In this document: positions 34,244-43,908 of the stretch, one piece after another
How positions within the stretch are numbered: the stretch's first letter is position 1
How the letters are laid out: each line of letters starts with the position of its first letter
DNA from: Sphingobacteriales bacterium
Lineage (GTDB): Bacteria > Bacteroidota > Bacteroidia > Chitinophagales > Chitinophagaceae
Direction: 5' to 3'
DNA: 64,000 bases
Assembly (NCBI GenBank): GCA_023251235.1
Contig: JAHEZE010000003.1
Span: 1 to 64,000, forward strand
The notes under the pieces: generated by a model
The model's input: only the letters and a program-made list of their open reading frames with translations
What the model was told of the DNA's origin: nothing
Databases searched by the model: none
Made by a program: the position numbers and the translations under genes

Positions 34244-35521
34244 ATGCAAAAAGACATTCTTATTTTTAATCTCATCCGTAAAGAACTGGACCGCCAGCGT
34301 AATGGCATTGAACTTATCGCTTCAGAAAATTTTACTTCACTTCAGGTGATGGAGGCTATGGGAACCGTACCGACCAATAAATATGCGGAAGGTTATCCCG
34401 GCAAAAGATACTACGGTGGTTGTGAAGTGGTGGATGAAATAGAAACCCTCGCTATTGAAAGATTGAAAAAAATATTCAATTGCTCATGGGCTAATGTTCA
34501 GCCGCATAGTGGCGCACAGGCAAATGGCGCTGTTTTTCTCGCAGTCATGAAACCGGGAGAAAAATTTCTGGGTCTTGATTTAAGCATGGGTGGTCATCTT
34601 ACGCATGGAAGTCCCGCAAACTTCAGTGGCAAAACTTACCAGGCCTTGCATTATGGAGTAACCCAAGAGGGAATCATAGATTATGAACAACTGGAAGTAA
34701 AGACCCTTGCAGAAAAACCAAAGATGATTATTTGCGGGGCATCAGCTTACAGCCGCGATTGGGATTATAAACGTATACGTACCATCGCCGATGAAGTGGG
34801 TGCCGTGGTATTTGCTGACATAGCACATCCTGCCGGTTTGATTGCAACCGGTTTATTAAATGATCCTTTTGAACATTGTCATATTGTAAGTAGCACCACA
34901 CATAAAACTTTACGGGGACCAAGAGGCGGTATTATTATGCTTCGACATGATTTTGAAAATCCATGGGGACTGAAAGATCCAAAAGGAAATTTAAGAATGA
35001 TGAGTTCGTTGCTTGACCTTGCTGTATTTCCGGGTACACAAGGTGGCCCATTGGAACATGTTATTGCCGCCAAAGCAATTTCATTTGGAGAAATTTTATC
35101 AGATGATTTTAAAGCTTATGGAAAACAAATTATCAACAATGCACAGGCAATGGCCAAATCATTTATGAGCCGGGGGTATCATCTTATCAGTAAGGGTACA
35201 GATAGTCATTTAATGCTGATCGATCTCAGAAATAAAAATCTTACCGGCAAAAAAGCGCAGGAGACTTTGGATAAAGCTCACATTACCCTGAATAAAAATT
35301 CAGTGCCCTTTGATGATAAATCGCCGTTCGTTACTTCCGGTATCCGCATTGGTGTTCCTGCTGTTACCACCAGAGGCATGAAAGTAGAACATATGGAAAC
35401 GATGGTGAGTATGATTGACCGGGTGCTGATGAACATAGATGATGAAAACACAATTGATTTGGTAAGAAATGAAGTAAAGGAATTTATGAAGCAGTTTCCG
35501 CTGTATCCGGAATTAGGATAG
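34244..35521 (+). CDS. glyA: Serine hydroxymethyltransferase
   Basis: A 425-residue PLP enzyme that converts serine and tetrahydrofolate into glycine and methylene-tetrahydrofolate, the main source of one-carbon units. The PLP lysine is K221 within [17 protein letters not shown], the family signature. Other conserved blocks are [25 protein letters not shown] and [15 protein letters not shown] chose the second ATG (34244, MQKDILIF) because the family usually opens with MQxD; the ATG at 34238 adds two residues and lies against the GC-rich hairpin. The leader upstream resembles that of aspS and may regulate it. It is followed by a DUF4293 gene after 29 bp. Confidence 0.96.
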   Translation: MQKDILIFNLIRKELDRQRNGIELIASENFTSLQVMEAMGTVPTNKYAEGYPGKRYYGGCEVVDEIETLAIERLKKIFNCSWANVQPHSGAQANGAVFLAVMKPGEKFLGLDLSMGGHLTHGSPANFSGKTYQALHYGVTQEGIIDYEQLEVKTLAEKPKMIICGASAYSRDWDYKRIRTIADEVGAVVFADIAHPAGLIATGLLNDPFEHCHIVSSTTHKTLRGPRGGIIMLRHDFENPWGLKDPKGNLRMMSSLLDLAVFPGTQGGPLEHVIAAKAISFGEILSDDFKAYGKQIINNAQAMAKSFMSRGYHLISKGTDSHLMLIDLRNKNLTGKKAQETLDKAHITLNKNSVPFDDKSPFVTSGIRIGVPAVTTRGMKVEHMETMVSMIDRVLMNIDDENTIDLVRNEVKEFMKQFPLYPELG

Positions 35522-35550
35522 ATTTTTTAACTTACTCAAAATTTTGAACC

Positions 35551-35970
35551 ATGATCCAACGCATGCAATCTCTCTGGCTGCTGGCAGCGGCTCTTTGTGC
35601 AGCTTTCACTTACAAATTTTCTTTTTATAGCGGAAATATTATTGATAAAAACAATGTTTCTAGGTTTGATAATCTTGTAGCTTCTTCCAATTTTTTGCTC
35701 CTCATATTTACAGCTTTATTAGTGGCAGGTAGTCTTATCATCCTTTTTTTATATAAAGACCGAAAAATTCAATTGCGGTTAACTATTGTTGCAACAATTT
35801 TATCCTTCATAAATCTTGTTATCTACTTTCGCCAGTTAAAAGATTTTACGAGTGGAAATATTTCCCTTACTGCCGTATTATCATTTGTAATTCCCGTTTT
35901 TCTGATATTAGCTGCAAGAGGAATATGGAAGGATGAAAAGCTGGTAAAAAGCCTGGACAGACTTCGCTAG
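35551..35970 (+). CDS. DUF4293 family membrane protein
   Basis: A 139-residue protein with four hydrophobic segments (about residues 6-24, 47-68, 74-93 and 102-122). The opening MIQRMQSLWLL is the hallmark of DUF4293, a family restricted to Bacteroidota. Function is unknown. The gene lies 29 bp downstream of glyA in the same direction and is probably read from the same transcript. A basic tail (EKLVKSLDRLR) suggests a cytoplasmic C-terminus. Confidence 0.85.
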   Translation: MIQRMQSLWLLAAALCAAFTYKFSFYSGNIIDKNNVSRFDNLVASSNFLLLIFTALLVAGSLIILFLYKDRKIQLRLTIVATILSFINLVIYFRQLKDFTSGNISLTAVLSFVIPVFLILAARGIWKDEKLVKSLDRLR

Positions 35971-36057
35971 ATTACCCGTCTGTTAGACTTCTGAACTTTA
36001 TTACAAAAAATTTATTTTTACCCAAAAGAGTTTATTCCTCTTTAATAAATTGTTTTT

Positions 36058-37263
36058 TTATTCAACCAGGAATGACTTTGAAAAGCTCTGCTCTTTTCCT
36101 ATAAATTTTAATAAGTATAAACCAGCTTTTATGCCATCCGATATCGATACCTGTAATGTGAACGCACCACCAGAATGATCGATTGTCGACTGAGTTAATT
36201 TTTGTCCCGATAAATTCAAAATGACAATATCATATCTTCCTGCTTCCATGGCTGATGCTGCTATGGTAATTCGTTTACCAATCACTGGATTCGGGTAAAT
36301 GGAAAAGTCTTTTAAACTTTTATTCAGGTTTATTTTTACAATTGAACTATATCCGGCCTTCCCGTCTATATCAATACTCTTAAGGCGATAAAAGCTAATC
36401 CCAGATAATGGATTAACATCTAACCAGCTATATTTTGTTTCTGTAGTTACATTACGGGCCGACACAATTGTGATCGCAGAAAAGTTTTTGCTATCAGCAG
36501 ATCGTTCTATTTCGTATTGCCTGAGATTTTCTTCTGAATAAACAGTCCAATCAATATTAATTCCTCCTTCTTTTTCGTAGGCACTTATCTTTCCAAACTT
36601 AACTGGTAGTAATGTAAGGACTGTTACAATCACACGTCCATTAGCACCTGCGCCTGATAATCCCCCCGCACCAGGGCCTGCTTTTCCGCCGCCGCCACCA
36701 CCTGCAGCTGTGCCTGCGCTACCTGATCCATTATTGGCAATCCCACCTGCCCCGCCTGCACCCCCCCCATTTGCCCCCGCTCCACCAGCACCGCCATTAT
36801 TACCGCTTGTATTTGCCCCATTTACACCGGCAACCTTTGTTGTTCCAGTACTGCCAGCCGTTGTACCACCAGTACCACCAGTGGTCCCTGCAGTGGAACT
36901 ACCGCCTTCAGCAATAACAAGAGTTGTAAAACTTGAGTTACCTCCCGCCGTTCCAGCTCCGCCACCTGTACCAACAGTTACTGTATAACTACCGGCTGTC
37001 AATGTTGTAGTGCTGCTGGCATAAGCGCCGCCACCACCACCACCTTTAGCGCCGCCGGTATTTGAACCACCACCACCACCTGCCCCCCAGGCCTCAATAT
37101 TAACGGAAGCTGTATATCCAACAGGGACAGTGTATGTTCCGCTTGAATTAAAAGTTTGATTAGTGGGCTGGGCATTTATAATATTTGAAATAACAATAAA
37201 TACAATAAGGAGAATGGGACATGAAAATAAATTACCCGAAAAAAAAGCAGCCTTCTTGATCAT
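36058..37263 (-). CDS. Glycine-rich secreted protein with a type IX sorting tail
   Basis: A 401-residue protein with a signal peptide (ending near NIINAQP), a glycine-rich domain, and a C-terminal T9SS type A sorting tail. The glycine-rich domain (about residues 35-210) begins with TFNSSGTYTVPVGYTASVNIEAWG and continues with long runs of Gly with Ala, Ser, Thr and Asn. The sorting tail starts at FSIYPNPVIGKRITI and ends with KSFLVE. A fibronectin-like linker (VKFGKISAYEKEGGINIDW) lies between them. The tail predicts passage through the outer membrane and attachment to the cell surface. The opposite strand of the glycine-rich part shows a long Ala/Pro frame that is an artefact. Confidence 0.87.
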   Translation of the reverse strand: MIKKAAFFSGNLFSCPILLIVFIVISNIINAQPTNQTFNSSGTYTVPVGYTASVNIEAWGAGGGGGSNTGGAKGGGGGGAYASSTTTLTAGSYTVTVGTGGGAGTAGGNSSFTTLVIAEGGSSTAGTTGGTGGTTAGSTGTTKVAGVNGANTSGNNGGAGGAGANGGGAGGAGGIANNGSGSAGTAAGGGGGGKAGPGAGGLSGAGANGRVIVTVLTLLPVKFGKISAYEKEGGINIDWTVYSEENLRQYEIERSADSKNFSAITIVSARNVTTETKYSWLDVNPLSGISFYRLKSIDIDGKAGYSSIVKINLNKSLKDFSIYPNPVIGKRITIAASAMEAGRYDIVILNLSGQKLTQSTIDHSGGAFTLQVSISDGIKAGLYLLKFIGKEQSFSKSFLVE

Positions 37264-37425
37264 GATGATTGGATTTTAATATATACCTGGACTCTTAATG
37301 ATATCCTAAGTACAAACCCTTAACGGTAAAATATATTAAATCTTATTTAAGGCTAAGTATTTTTTTTGAAGAAATAAATTAAATTGGTATTTCTTCTGTC
37401 TTTTTTTAAGTAGAATTACGAAAGC

Positions 37426-40293
37426 TTATAAATAATCAGCAGTAATACTTTTTTTCTTTTTCTTTATGTCAGAAGGTTTTCCTGCAAAAACCAGGTTGCC
37501 GCCACCATCCCCAGCTTCTGGTCCAAGATCAATAATCCAATCTGCGCAGCGGATTATTTCCATATTATGTTCTATCACAATAATAGAATGTCCTTGTTCT
37601 ATTAATGCATTGAATGAAGTCAGCAGTTTTTTGATATCATGAAAATGAAGCCCCGTTGTGGGTTCATCAAAAATGAAAAGAATCTTTCCATTAGTTCCTC
37701 CTCTGCCCTTACCAAGAAATGATGCCAGCTTCACTCTTTGTGCCTCACCACCGGAAAGTGAATTGGATGATTGTCCAAGTTTGATGTAGCCCAGGCCCAC
37801 ATCACTTAAGGGTTGAATGGCCCTTACCAGAGTTTTTTCATCATAAAAAAAATTGATCGCTTCATCTACGCTCATCTCCAGCACATCAAAAATGCTTTTG
37901 TTTTTATACTTTACTTCCAGCACTTCTTCTTTAAATCTTTTTCCACCACAGGCTTCACAAGTTAAATGCACATCTGCCAAAAACTGCATTTCCACCACCT
38001 GCTCACCTTCGCCTTTACAGGTATCACAGCGTCCGCCATCTACATTAAACGAAAAATGTTTGGGTAGAAACCCACGCATCTTGCTCAAAGGCTGTATAGA
38101 AAACAGATCTCTTATTTCATCATATGCTTTTATATAAGTAACCGGATTACTTCTTGATGATTTTCCTATAGGATTCTGATCCACCATTTCAATTTGAGAA
38201 ATGGCTTCAATATCGCCGGTTATTGATTTATGCATTCCCACTTTATCAGCAAACTCTCCTTTAGTCTTTTGTAAAGCAGGATAAAGTATTTGCTTAACCA
38301 AGGTTGTTTTGCCGCTGCCACTGACACCGCTGACAACACAAAGTATGTTGAGCGGAAATTCTACAGTAATGTTCTTAAGATTATGTTGCCGGGCTCCTTC
38401 CACTACTATTGACCGGTTCCATTTCCTGACCGATGCCGGCGGTTCAATTTTCAATTCCCCTTTCAGGTATTTGCCGGTAAGACTCGCCGGATTGGAAATA
38501 ATTTCATCATAATTCCCTTCGGCTATTACCTCACCGCCGAGATGCGACGCCAATGGTCCCATATCTATAATATGATCGGCTTCCCTCATCATCATTTCAT
38601 CATGTTCTACAACAACAACCGTATTACCAAGGTCACGCAGTTCTTTAAGAACCCGGATAAGATTGGCTGTATCTCTTGAATGCAACCCGATGGATGGTTC
38701 ATCAAGAATATAAAGTGAGTTTGTAAGATTACTTCCCAAATTTCTGGTTAACTGTATACGCTGGCTTTCTCCTCCACTTAATGAGTTGGCCAGTCTGCTT
38801 AACGTGAGATAACCAAGACCAACTTTTAATAATGTATTTAACCGGTTGTGTATTTCAATAAGAACACGTTTGGCTACCAGTTTTTCATAATCCGTGAGAT
38901 GGTTATCCAGTTCTTCGAACCATTTTTTTAATTCTTTCACCGGCCTTTCATTCAATTCACCAATATGCTTTTCATTCACCTTTACGAATAATGCCTCTTT
39001 ACGTAAGCGATAGCCTTTACAATCCGGGCACTCTGTTCGTCCCCGATAGCGGCTCAACAGTACACGGTATTGTACTTTGTAAAGTTGAGATTCAACATCT
39101 TTAAAAAATTCTTTAATGCCATACACTTCATCATTCCCTTCCCATAAAATTTCATACTGCTTTTCTGAAAGATCAGCTATAGGTTTATGAATGGGGAAAT
39201 TAAATTTTTTAGCTCCTTTGATAAATTGCTGTCTCCACCAATCTAATTTCTCCCCCTTCCAGGATGCTACAGCGCCATCATAAACACTCAATCTCCTGTC
39301 CGGAATTACAAGATCAGCATCGATACCCAACACCTGGCTGAATCCTTCGCAGGTAGGGCAGGCGCCATAGGGATTATTAAAAGAAAAAAGATTGGGTGAT
39401 GGTTCTTCAAACTGCATATTATCCATTTCAAACCGGTTATTGAAATGCTGAATGGTGAATGGTGAATGGTTAGCGGAATCTGATGATTGCACTTCAAGAT
39501 AAACATCACCTTCTCCTTCATAAAATGCAGTGCCTATTGAGTCAGATAAACGATGAATGTCATCTTCGTCAAATGGCTTTACTACAATCCTGTCAACCAA
39601 AATAAAAATTTTAGATTTCTGACCTTGCATGCCGTCAGGCAGGTTTCTGGTTTCTGTTTTTTTTTGCTCCAGAATATCTTCAATTCTCAGAATCTCTCTA
39701 TTTACATACAATCGCGAAAATCCTTTTTGAGCCAGGATGTTCAGTTCCTCTTTGAGATCACGATTTCTATGTTGCTTAAGAAGAATAAGAATAAATACTT
39801 TGTTACCTTCCTTCAATTTACAAATTGCATCTATAACATCTTTTACATCATCTTTATTTACCTGTTTGCCAGATACAGGAGAAATTGTTCTGCCAATTCG
39901 TGCATATAATAATCTCAAATAATCATATATCTCTGTCATGCTGCCAACAGTACTTCGCGGAGTCCGGGTAGTTACTTTTTGTTCAATGGCAATGGCCGGG
40001 CAAAGACCTTTTATATAATCTACATCCGGTTTATTCATCCGGTTAAGGAACTGACGGGCATAGGCGCTAAGGCTTTCTGCATATCGGCGCTGCCCTTCAG
40101 CATATAAAGTGTCAATGGTAAGTGAAGATTTACCTGAACCGGACACTCCGGTAACTACAATCAGTTTTTTCCTGGGAATTTCAACACTGATATTTTTAAG
40201 ATTGTGCACCCTGGCCCCGTGAATAAAAATCCCATTGGGCCCGGGTACTTTCCCCCGATTTATATAGGAGTTTTTCGTATTTGGGGTTTGCAT
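37426..40293 (-). CDS. uvrA: Excinuclease ABC subunit A, copy 2
   Basis: A 955-residue UvrA homologue of full length. It has two ATPase halves with Walker [10 protein letters not shown] and GVSGSGKTT, signatures [14 protein letters not shown] and [14 protein letters not shown], and Walker [13 protein letters not shown] and [11 protein letters not shown]. The first zinc-binding region has lost its first cysteine pair, keeping only ACPTC; the C-terminal zinc finger is complete ([19 protein letters not shown]). A three-fold GAATGGT repeat (39450-39470) is translated in frame just before the first zinc region. The paralogue at 14810-17698 is also full length. Which copy carries out standard excision repair cannot be decided from sequence. 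Confidence 0.93.
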   Translation of the reverse strand: MQTPNTKNSYINRGKVPGPNGIFIHGARVHNLKNISVEIPRKKLIVVTGVSGSGKSSLTIDTLYAEGQRRYAESLSAYARQFLNRMNKPDVDYIKGLCPAIAIEQKVTTRTPRSTVGSMTEIYDYLRLLYARIGRTISPVSGKQVNKDDVKDVIDAICKLKEGNKVFILILLKQHRNRDLKEELNILAQKGFSRLYVNREILRIEDILEQKKTETRNLPDGMQGQKSKIFILVDRIVVKPFDEDDIHRLSDSIGTAFYEGEGDVYLEVQSSDSANHSPFTIQHFNNRFEMDNMQFEEPSPNLFSFNNPYGACPTCEGFSQVLGIDADLVIPDRRLSVYDGAVASWKGEKLDWWRQQFIKGAKKFNFPIHKPIADLSEKQYEILWEGNDEVYGIKEFFKDVESQLYKVQYRVLLSRYRGRTECPDCKGYRLRKEALFVKVNEKHIGELNERPVKELKKWFEELDNHLTDYEKLVAKRVLIEIHNRLNTLLKVGLGYLTLSRLANSLSGGESQRIQLTRNLGSNLTNSLYILDEPSIGLHSRDTANLIRVLKELRDLGNTVVVVEHDEMMMREADHIIDMGPLASHLGGEVIAEGNYDEIISNPASLTGKYLKGELKIEPPASVRKWNRSIVVEGARQHNLKNITVEFPLNILCVVSGVSGSGKTTLVKQILYPALQKTKGEFADKVGMHKSITGDIEAISQIEMVDQNPIGKSSRSNPVTYIKAYDEIRDLFSIQPLSKMRGFLPKHFSFNVDGGRCDTCKGEGEQVVEMQFLADVHLTCEACGGKRFKEEVLEVKYKNKSIFDVLEMSVDEAINFFYDEKTLVRAIQPLSDVGLGYIKLGQSSNSLSGGEAQRVKLASFLGKGRGGTNGKILFIFDEPTTGLHFHDIKKLLTSFNALIEQGHSIIVIEHNMEIIRCADWIIDLGPEAGDGGGNLVFAGKPSDIKKKKKSITADYL
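39450..39470. repeat. Three exact GAATGGT heptamers within uvrA copy 2
   Basis: Three identical 7-bp units lie end to end. On the coding strand they read ACCATTC and encode the stretch [10 protein letters not shown]. Because 21 bp is a multiple of three, the reading frame is kept. Confidence 0.6.
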
Positions 40294-40551
40294 AAAGGGT
40301 TACAAAAATACGATGAGACCTTATAAATCAATACAATCCTTAACATTTCATTTTAAATAAAACATGGAACTTGGAAATAATAGATTTGCCGGTTTTAGAA
40401 TTTCGATTACTTTTATTGTCCGATAAAACAATATCCTGCAACCAACACAAAACATCACGCCTATCGAACCGATACTTCTACTCTGAATTTTTTATCCGAT
40501 TCTCTATTTACTGAAGACTTAACCAATATCCTAATTACCAAAAAACCGTTT

Positions 40552-41133
40552 ATGAAATCATTTACAAAAAAAACTGATAACGAACTAATTCACGAGTTCG
40601 TTGATGGAAGTTCTGAAGCTTTAGAAGCTCTTGTGCTCCGCCATAAGGACAAAATTTATACTTCCATCCTTTTCCTTGTTAAAGACAAATACCTTGCTGA
40701 AGACATTTTCCAGGATGTATTCATCCGCATTATCGACACCATGCGTGGGGGAAGATATACGGAAGAAGGAAAATTCCTTCCCTGGGCTATGCGTATAGCA
40801 CACAATCTTTGTGTGGATCATTTCCGTAAGGTGAAAAGAACCCCTATGATTAAAAATGGAGATGATAAAGATATTTTTGAAGTACTGAACTTTTCAGAAG
40901 AAAGTGCAGAAACTAAAATGATGAAAAAGCAGAGCCACGAACGTGTAAGAGAAATGCTGGAAAGATTGCCCGAGGATCAGCGTGAAGTTATCATTCTTCG
41001 TCATTATGCTGATATGAGTTTTAAAGAAATTGCAGCTATGACCAATTGCAGCATCAACACCGCATTGGGTCGTATGCGATATGGCCTCATCAATCTGAGA
41101 AAGCTGATGATGCAAAAACAAATAGCTTTGTAA
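40552..41133 (+). CDS. RNA polymerase ECF-type sigma factor
   Basis: A 193-residue sigma-70 family factor with only regions 2 and 4. Region 2 includes YTSILFLVKDKYLAEDIFQDVFIRI and the DNA-melting stretch FLPWAMRIAHNLCVDHFRK. Region 4 reads RLPEDQREVIILRHYADMSFKEIAAMTNCSINTALGRMRYGL, a helix-turn-helix for -35 recognition. No anti-sigma gene lies beside it, which is unusual for a classical SigE-type factor. This type is widespread in Bacteroidota as a general growth-phase or stress factor. A -7-like TAGATTTG lies about 165 bp upstream at 40381. A terminator follows at 41240-41275. Confidence 0.92.
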   Translation: MKSFTKKTDNELIHEFVDGSSEALEALVLRHKDKIYTSILFLVKDKYLAEDIFQDVFIRIIDTMRGGRYTEEGKFLPWAMRIAHNLCVDHFRKVKRTPMIKNGDDKDIFEVLNFSEESAETKMMKKQSHERVREMLERLPEDQREVIILRHYADMSFKEIAAMTNCSINTALGRMRYGLINLRKLMMQKQIAL

Positions 41134-41146
41134 TCAATAAAGTTCT

Positions 41147-41232
41147 TGTCATTCTGTATCTCCCGCAGGAGAAAAATAGAACAAGTGGTTTCGCCTTGCT
41201 TGCCAGCTCCCGTAGGCTGTTACAGAATGACA
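41147..41232. repeat. Imperfect inverted repeat with TGTCATTCTGTA ends
   Basis: The left arm TGTCATTCTGTA followed by CTCCCGCAGGAG and the right arm (reverse complement) TGTCATTCTGTAACAGCC followed by CGGGAGCT form an 86-bp hairpin element. It lies between the sigma factor stop and the terminator. Confidence 0.55.
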
Positions 41233-41239
41233 CCTAACA

Positions 41240-41275
41240 AAAAATCCCCCCGGGTATGTCGGAGGGATTTTTTTT
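41240..41275. terminator. Bidirectional terminator between the sigma factor and dsbD
   Basis: The stem AATCCC-CCG/CGG-GGGATT is flanked by an A-run and a T-run, which serves both convergent genes. Confidence 0.85.
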
Positions 41276-41288
41276 ATTATCAACCTGG

Positions 41289-43250
41289 TTATTTATTATT
41301 CTTTCTGAATGTATCCAAACCACAACGTAGCCATTCAATAAACTCATCTGCATCCGGAGTATAGAATTTTGTTTTTGTTAATACTTTTTCATCAGCCGTG
41401 ATGATTGCATACTGTGGCTGAGATGTAGCGCCAAAATTCTCTGTCTGGAAAGTAGCCCATTTATCACCAACCGTCACTATAGATTTTTCCTGTCCGGAAA
41501 AAGTTCTAAATATTGTTTGTTCTATTAAAGGCAGCTTCCTTCTTTCATCAACATATAGAGATACCACCACAAATTCATGCCGCATCAAACTATCAACAAC
41601 TACATTGCGCCAAACTTTCTCTTCCATTCTTCTGCAATTGACACAGGCCCACCCGGTAAAATCAATAAGGACAGGTTTGTTTTCTTTTTTTGCTATTGCT
41701 AATGCCCTTTTGTAATCATTTTGCAATGGTTCAAAAATGTTTTTATGACTTTTATCTGAGCTATAAATACTATAAGTCGCTCTCGGTGGTGGAAAACCAC
41801 TGATAAGTCTTAGATCTGCCCATTGTGAATTAGAAAGTCCGGGTAACAGATAAATGGTAAAGGCTGAAAAAAGAATTATAAAAATTATCCTGAAAAATGA
41901 AAATCTGGTAACCTTCAAAGTATGTGGAAATTTGATTTTCCCGAAGAGATATAAAACAGTGAGTAGGCCAATAATGACCCATAATCCGATAAATACTTCT
42001 CTTTTCAATAAACCCCATTGTTTAACAAGATCTGCGTTGGATAAAAATTTTACCGCCAGAGCTAATTCTATAAAACCCAAAACTACTTTTACTGTTGTCA
42101 TCCATCCACCTGATTTGGGAAGTGAATGCAGCCAGTTTGGAAACATGGCAAACAAAGCAAACGGCAAACCCAATGCAATGCCAAAGCCTGCTGCCCCGGC
42201 TGTGAGCGGCCATGCACCCTGATCGGCAACACTTACCAGTAAAGTGCCTAAAATAGGACCAGTGCAGGAGAATGAAACAATGGCTAAAGTTCCTGCCATG
42301 AAAAAGATTCCGCCCATATTACCGAGGCCGGATTTTGAATCCATCATATTTGCCAGGCCTGCCGGTAAACCAATTTCAAAATATCCAAAGAAAGAAAAAG
42401 CGAACACTACAAAAATGACAAAAAACAAAAGATTCAACCATACATTGGTGGAAATATTATTAAAGATCTCGGGGCTGATGGCACTATTAGCAACATGAAA
42501 CGGAATAGTAATAGCTATGTAAATTATAAAAATGAATAACCCATAGAGTACCGCATTGGTAATCCCTTTTTTTCTATCATAAGATTTTTTTGTAAAAAAT
42601 GAAACCGTTACCGGAATCATTGGAAATACACAGGGAGTAAGCAAGGCTATTAAACCGCCCAATAATCCCAGTAAAAAAATGCCGAGTATACTTTTATTCA
42701 TTGTTCCCTCATCCCCACATGGACTTACGGGATTATTGATATCAATAGAAGCAATTTTTATTTCAGTGGTTGAAACAACACCTCCTTCCAACGCTACATT
42801 AAATATTAGTGGAAGGTCAGGATAATATTCATTAGCCTTTCCGTAGAAATAAGTCAGCTTACCTTGTAAATGAGCAGGCACGGTACCTTTTATTTCAATG
42901 ACTGTTTTCCATTCAGTTCGCCCTTCATAAACTTTTACTGTTGCATTATCAAAAATGGAACTTGAAAATGATTTTGATTCACCCGCATCCGCAAACTTTC
43001 CTTCAATGGTAATAGAAGAATCAGGAAAAGATAATTCAACAGTTTTTACACCTCCGGGTTCCTGGTTTGGGGCATAGAGTTGCCAACCTTTTACCCCCCG
43101 GGTAGAAAAAATCAATTCATATTTTCCTTCGCCTATTTTATTGCTGGATATTTTCCAGCCGTAAACTGATACAGTATCCTGTGAAAATATTTTACCTGAG
43201 AACGATAAAGCAGTAACGAAAATTGATATACTGATAATCAGTCGAAGCAT
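41289..43250 (-). CDS. dsbD: Thiol:disulfide interchange protein DsbD with a cysteine-less alpha domain
   Basis: A 653-residue inner-membrane electron carrier that passes reducing power from cytoplasmic thioredoxin to the periplasm. After a signal peptide comes the alpha domain (about residues 28-155), an eight-helix membrane domain (about 187-480) and a thioredoxin-like gamma domain with ACVNCR (C536, C539). The two membrane cysteines are present (C207 in LTPCVFP, C329 in FSCTGP). The alpha domain lacks the catalytic cysteine pair: an ungapped 37-residue match to the small protein upstream puts G137 and Y142 where that protein has C131 and C136. The missing step is probably provided in trans by that protein. 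Confidence 0.93.
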   Translation of the reverse strand: MLRLIISISIFVTALSFSGKIFSQDTVSVYGWKISSNKIGEGKYELIFSTRGVKGWQLYAPNQEPGGVKTVELSFPDSSITIEGKFADAGESKSFSSSIFDNATVKVYEGRTEWKTVIEIKGTVPAHLQGKLTYFYGKANEYYPDLPLIFNVALEGGVVSTTEIKIASIDINNPVSPCGDEGTMNKSILGIFLLGLLGGLIALLTPCVFPMIPVTVSFFTKKSYDRKKGITNAVLYGLFIFIIYIAITIPFHVANSAISPEIFNNISTNVWLNLLFFVIFVVFAFSFFGYFEIGLPAGLANMMDSKSGLGNMGGIFFMAGTLAIVSFSCTGPILGTLLVSVADQGAWPLTAGAAGFGIALGLPFALFAMFPNWLHSLPKSGGWMTTVKVVLGFIELALAVKFLSNADLVKQWGLLKREVFIGLWVIIGLLTVLYLFGKIKFPHTLKVTRFSFFRIIFIILFSAFTIYLLPGLSNSQWADLRLISGFPPPRATYSIYSSDKSHKNIFEPLQNDYKRALAIAKKENKPVLIDFTGWACVNCRRMEEKVWRNVVVDSLMRHEFVVVSLYVDERRKLPLIEQTIFRTFSGQEKSIVTVGDKWATFQTENFGATSQPQYAIITADEKVLTKTKFYTPDADEFIEWLRCGLDTFRKNNK

Positions 43251-43268
43251 GGTATTATTTTTAAAAAC

Positions 43269-43297
43269 AAACGAGTTCTCAATAAGGGAACTCGTTT
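43269..43297 (-). terminator. Terminator-like hairpin between dsbD-alpha and dsbD
   Basis: A perfect 10-bp stem AAACGAGTTC/GAACTCGTTT lies between the two genes, 18 bp before the dsbD start. On the minus strand it is followed by a T-rich run. It may reduce read-through so that the small protein is made in excess. Confidence 0.6.
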
Positions 43298-43318
43298 TAT
43301 AAAGATTATTATTTCATC

Positions 43319-43768
43319 TTAATTCAATGCCACATTAAAATTAACAGTTTTGGGTGGCAGGCATTTTTTATCATCACAGGTTTGATATTCTACACTTCCA
43401 CTGAAATTAGTTTTAGCATTTCCTTTCAGGTTTATTATTTGTACAAACTCAACTTTTTTTGAATACTGATTTGCAGAAAGCCCCAGCTTTATATCTTTAA
43501 ACTTTTCCAATTTTCCTATCTCTTTTATCTTTCCATTATTTGAAAATAATGGATTGGGATTTAAAGTAAATGAAGTGGGATTCGCAATTGCATCTTCGGG
43601 TTGATTCTGAGAATAAAGGTGCCAGCCATTTTCAATAGTGGCTGTCATGTGTATTTCATATGTTTTGTTACCAAGCTTTTTTGCAGTAAACGTCCAGCTT
43701 ACAGGGCTTTGGCCGGTAACTATCAACGATATCAGAAACAAAAGACTAAATGATCCGCTTTTCTTCAT
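43319..43768 (-). CDS. Stand-alone DsbD alpha-domain protein
   Basis: A 149-residue exported protein (signal peptide ending near VTGQS) consisting of one immunoglobulin-like DsbD alpha domain. The catalytic pair is present as TCDDKKCLPP (C131, C136), and the conserved GWHLYSQNQ region lies near residue 50. In DsbD this domain receives electrons from the gamma domain and passes them to periplasmic substrates. The gene is 68 bp upstream of dsbD, whose own alpha domain lacks these cysteines, so the two proteins likely work together. A terminator-like hairpin separates them. Confidence 0.88.
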   Translation of the reverse strand: MKKSGSFSLLFLISLIVTGQSPVSWTFTAKKLGNKTYEIHMTATIENGWHLYSQNQPEDAIANPTSFTLNPNPLFSNNGKIKEIGKLEKFKDIKLGLSANQYSKKVEFVQIINLKGNAKTNFSGSVEYQTCDDKKCLPPKTVNFNVALN

Positions 43769-43908
43769 GTTTTTTCTTTTAAAGATGCAAAAATTGAAAC
43801 ATTAGTGCCATTTATTTGCTAAAATCTCTTCACAAATATTGCAAACAAATCGGAACTAATTGTAATAAAAATGATGAATGAAAGGAATTTGTGTACACAA
43901 TAACATCT

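Noticed and set aside
36710-36988. Ala/Pro-rich open frame opposite the glycine-rich protein gene
   Set aside because: It is the complement of GGN and GCN codons in the glycine-rich domain and has no start context or homology.
39450-39470. CRISPR or minisatellite array
   Set aside because: There are only three 7-bp units with no spacers, and the tract is translated as part of uvrA.
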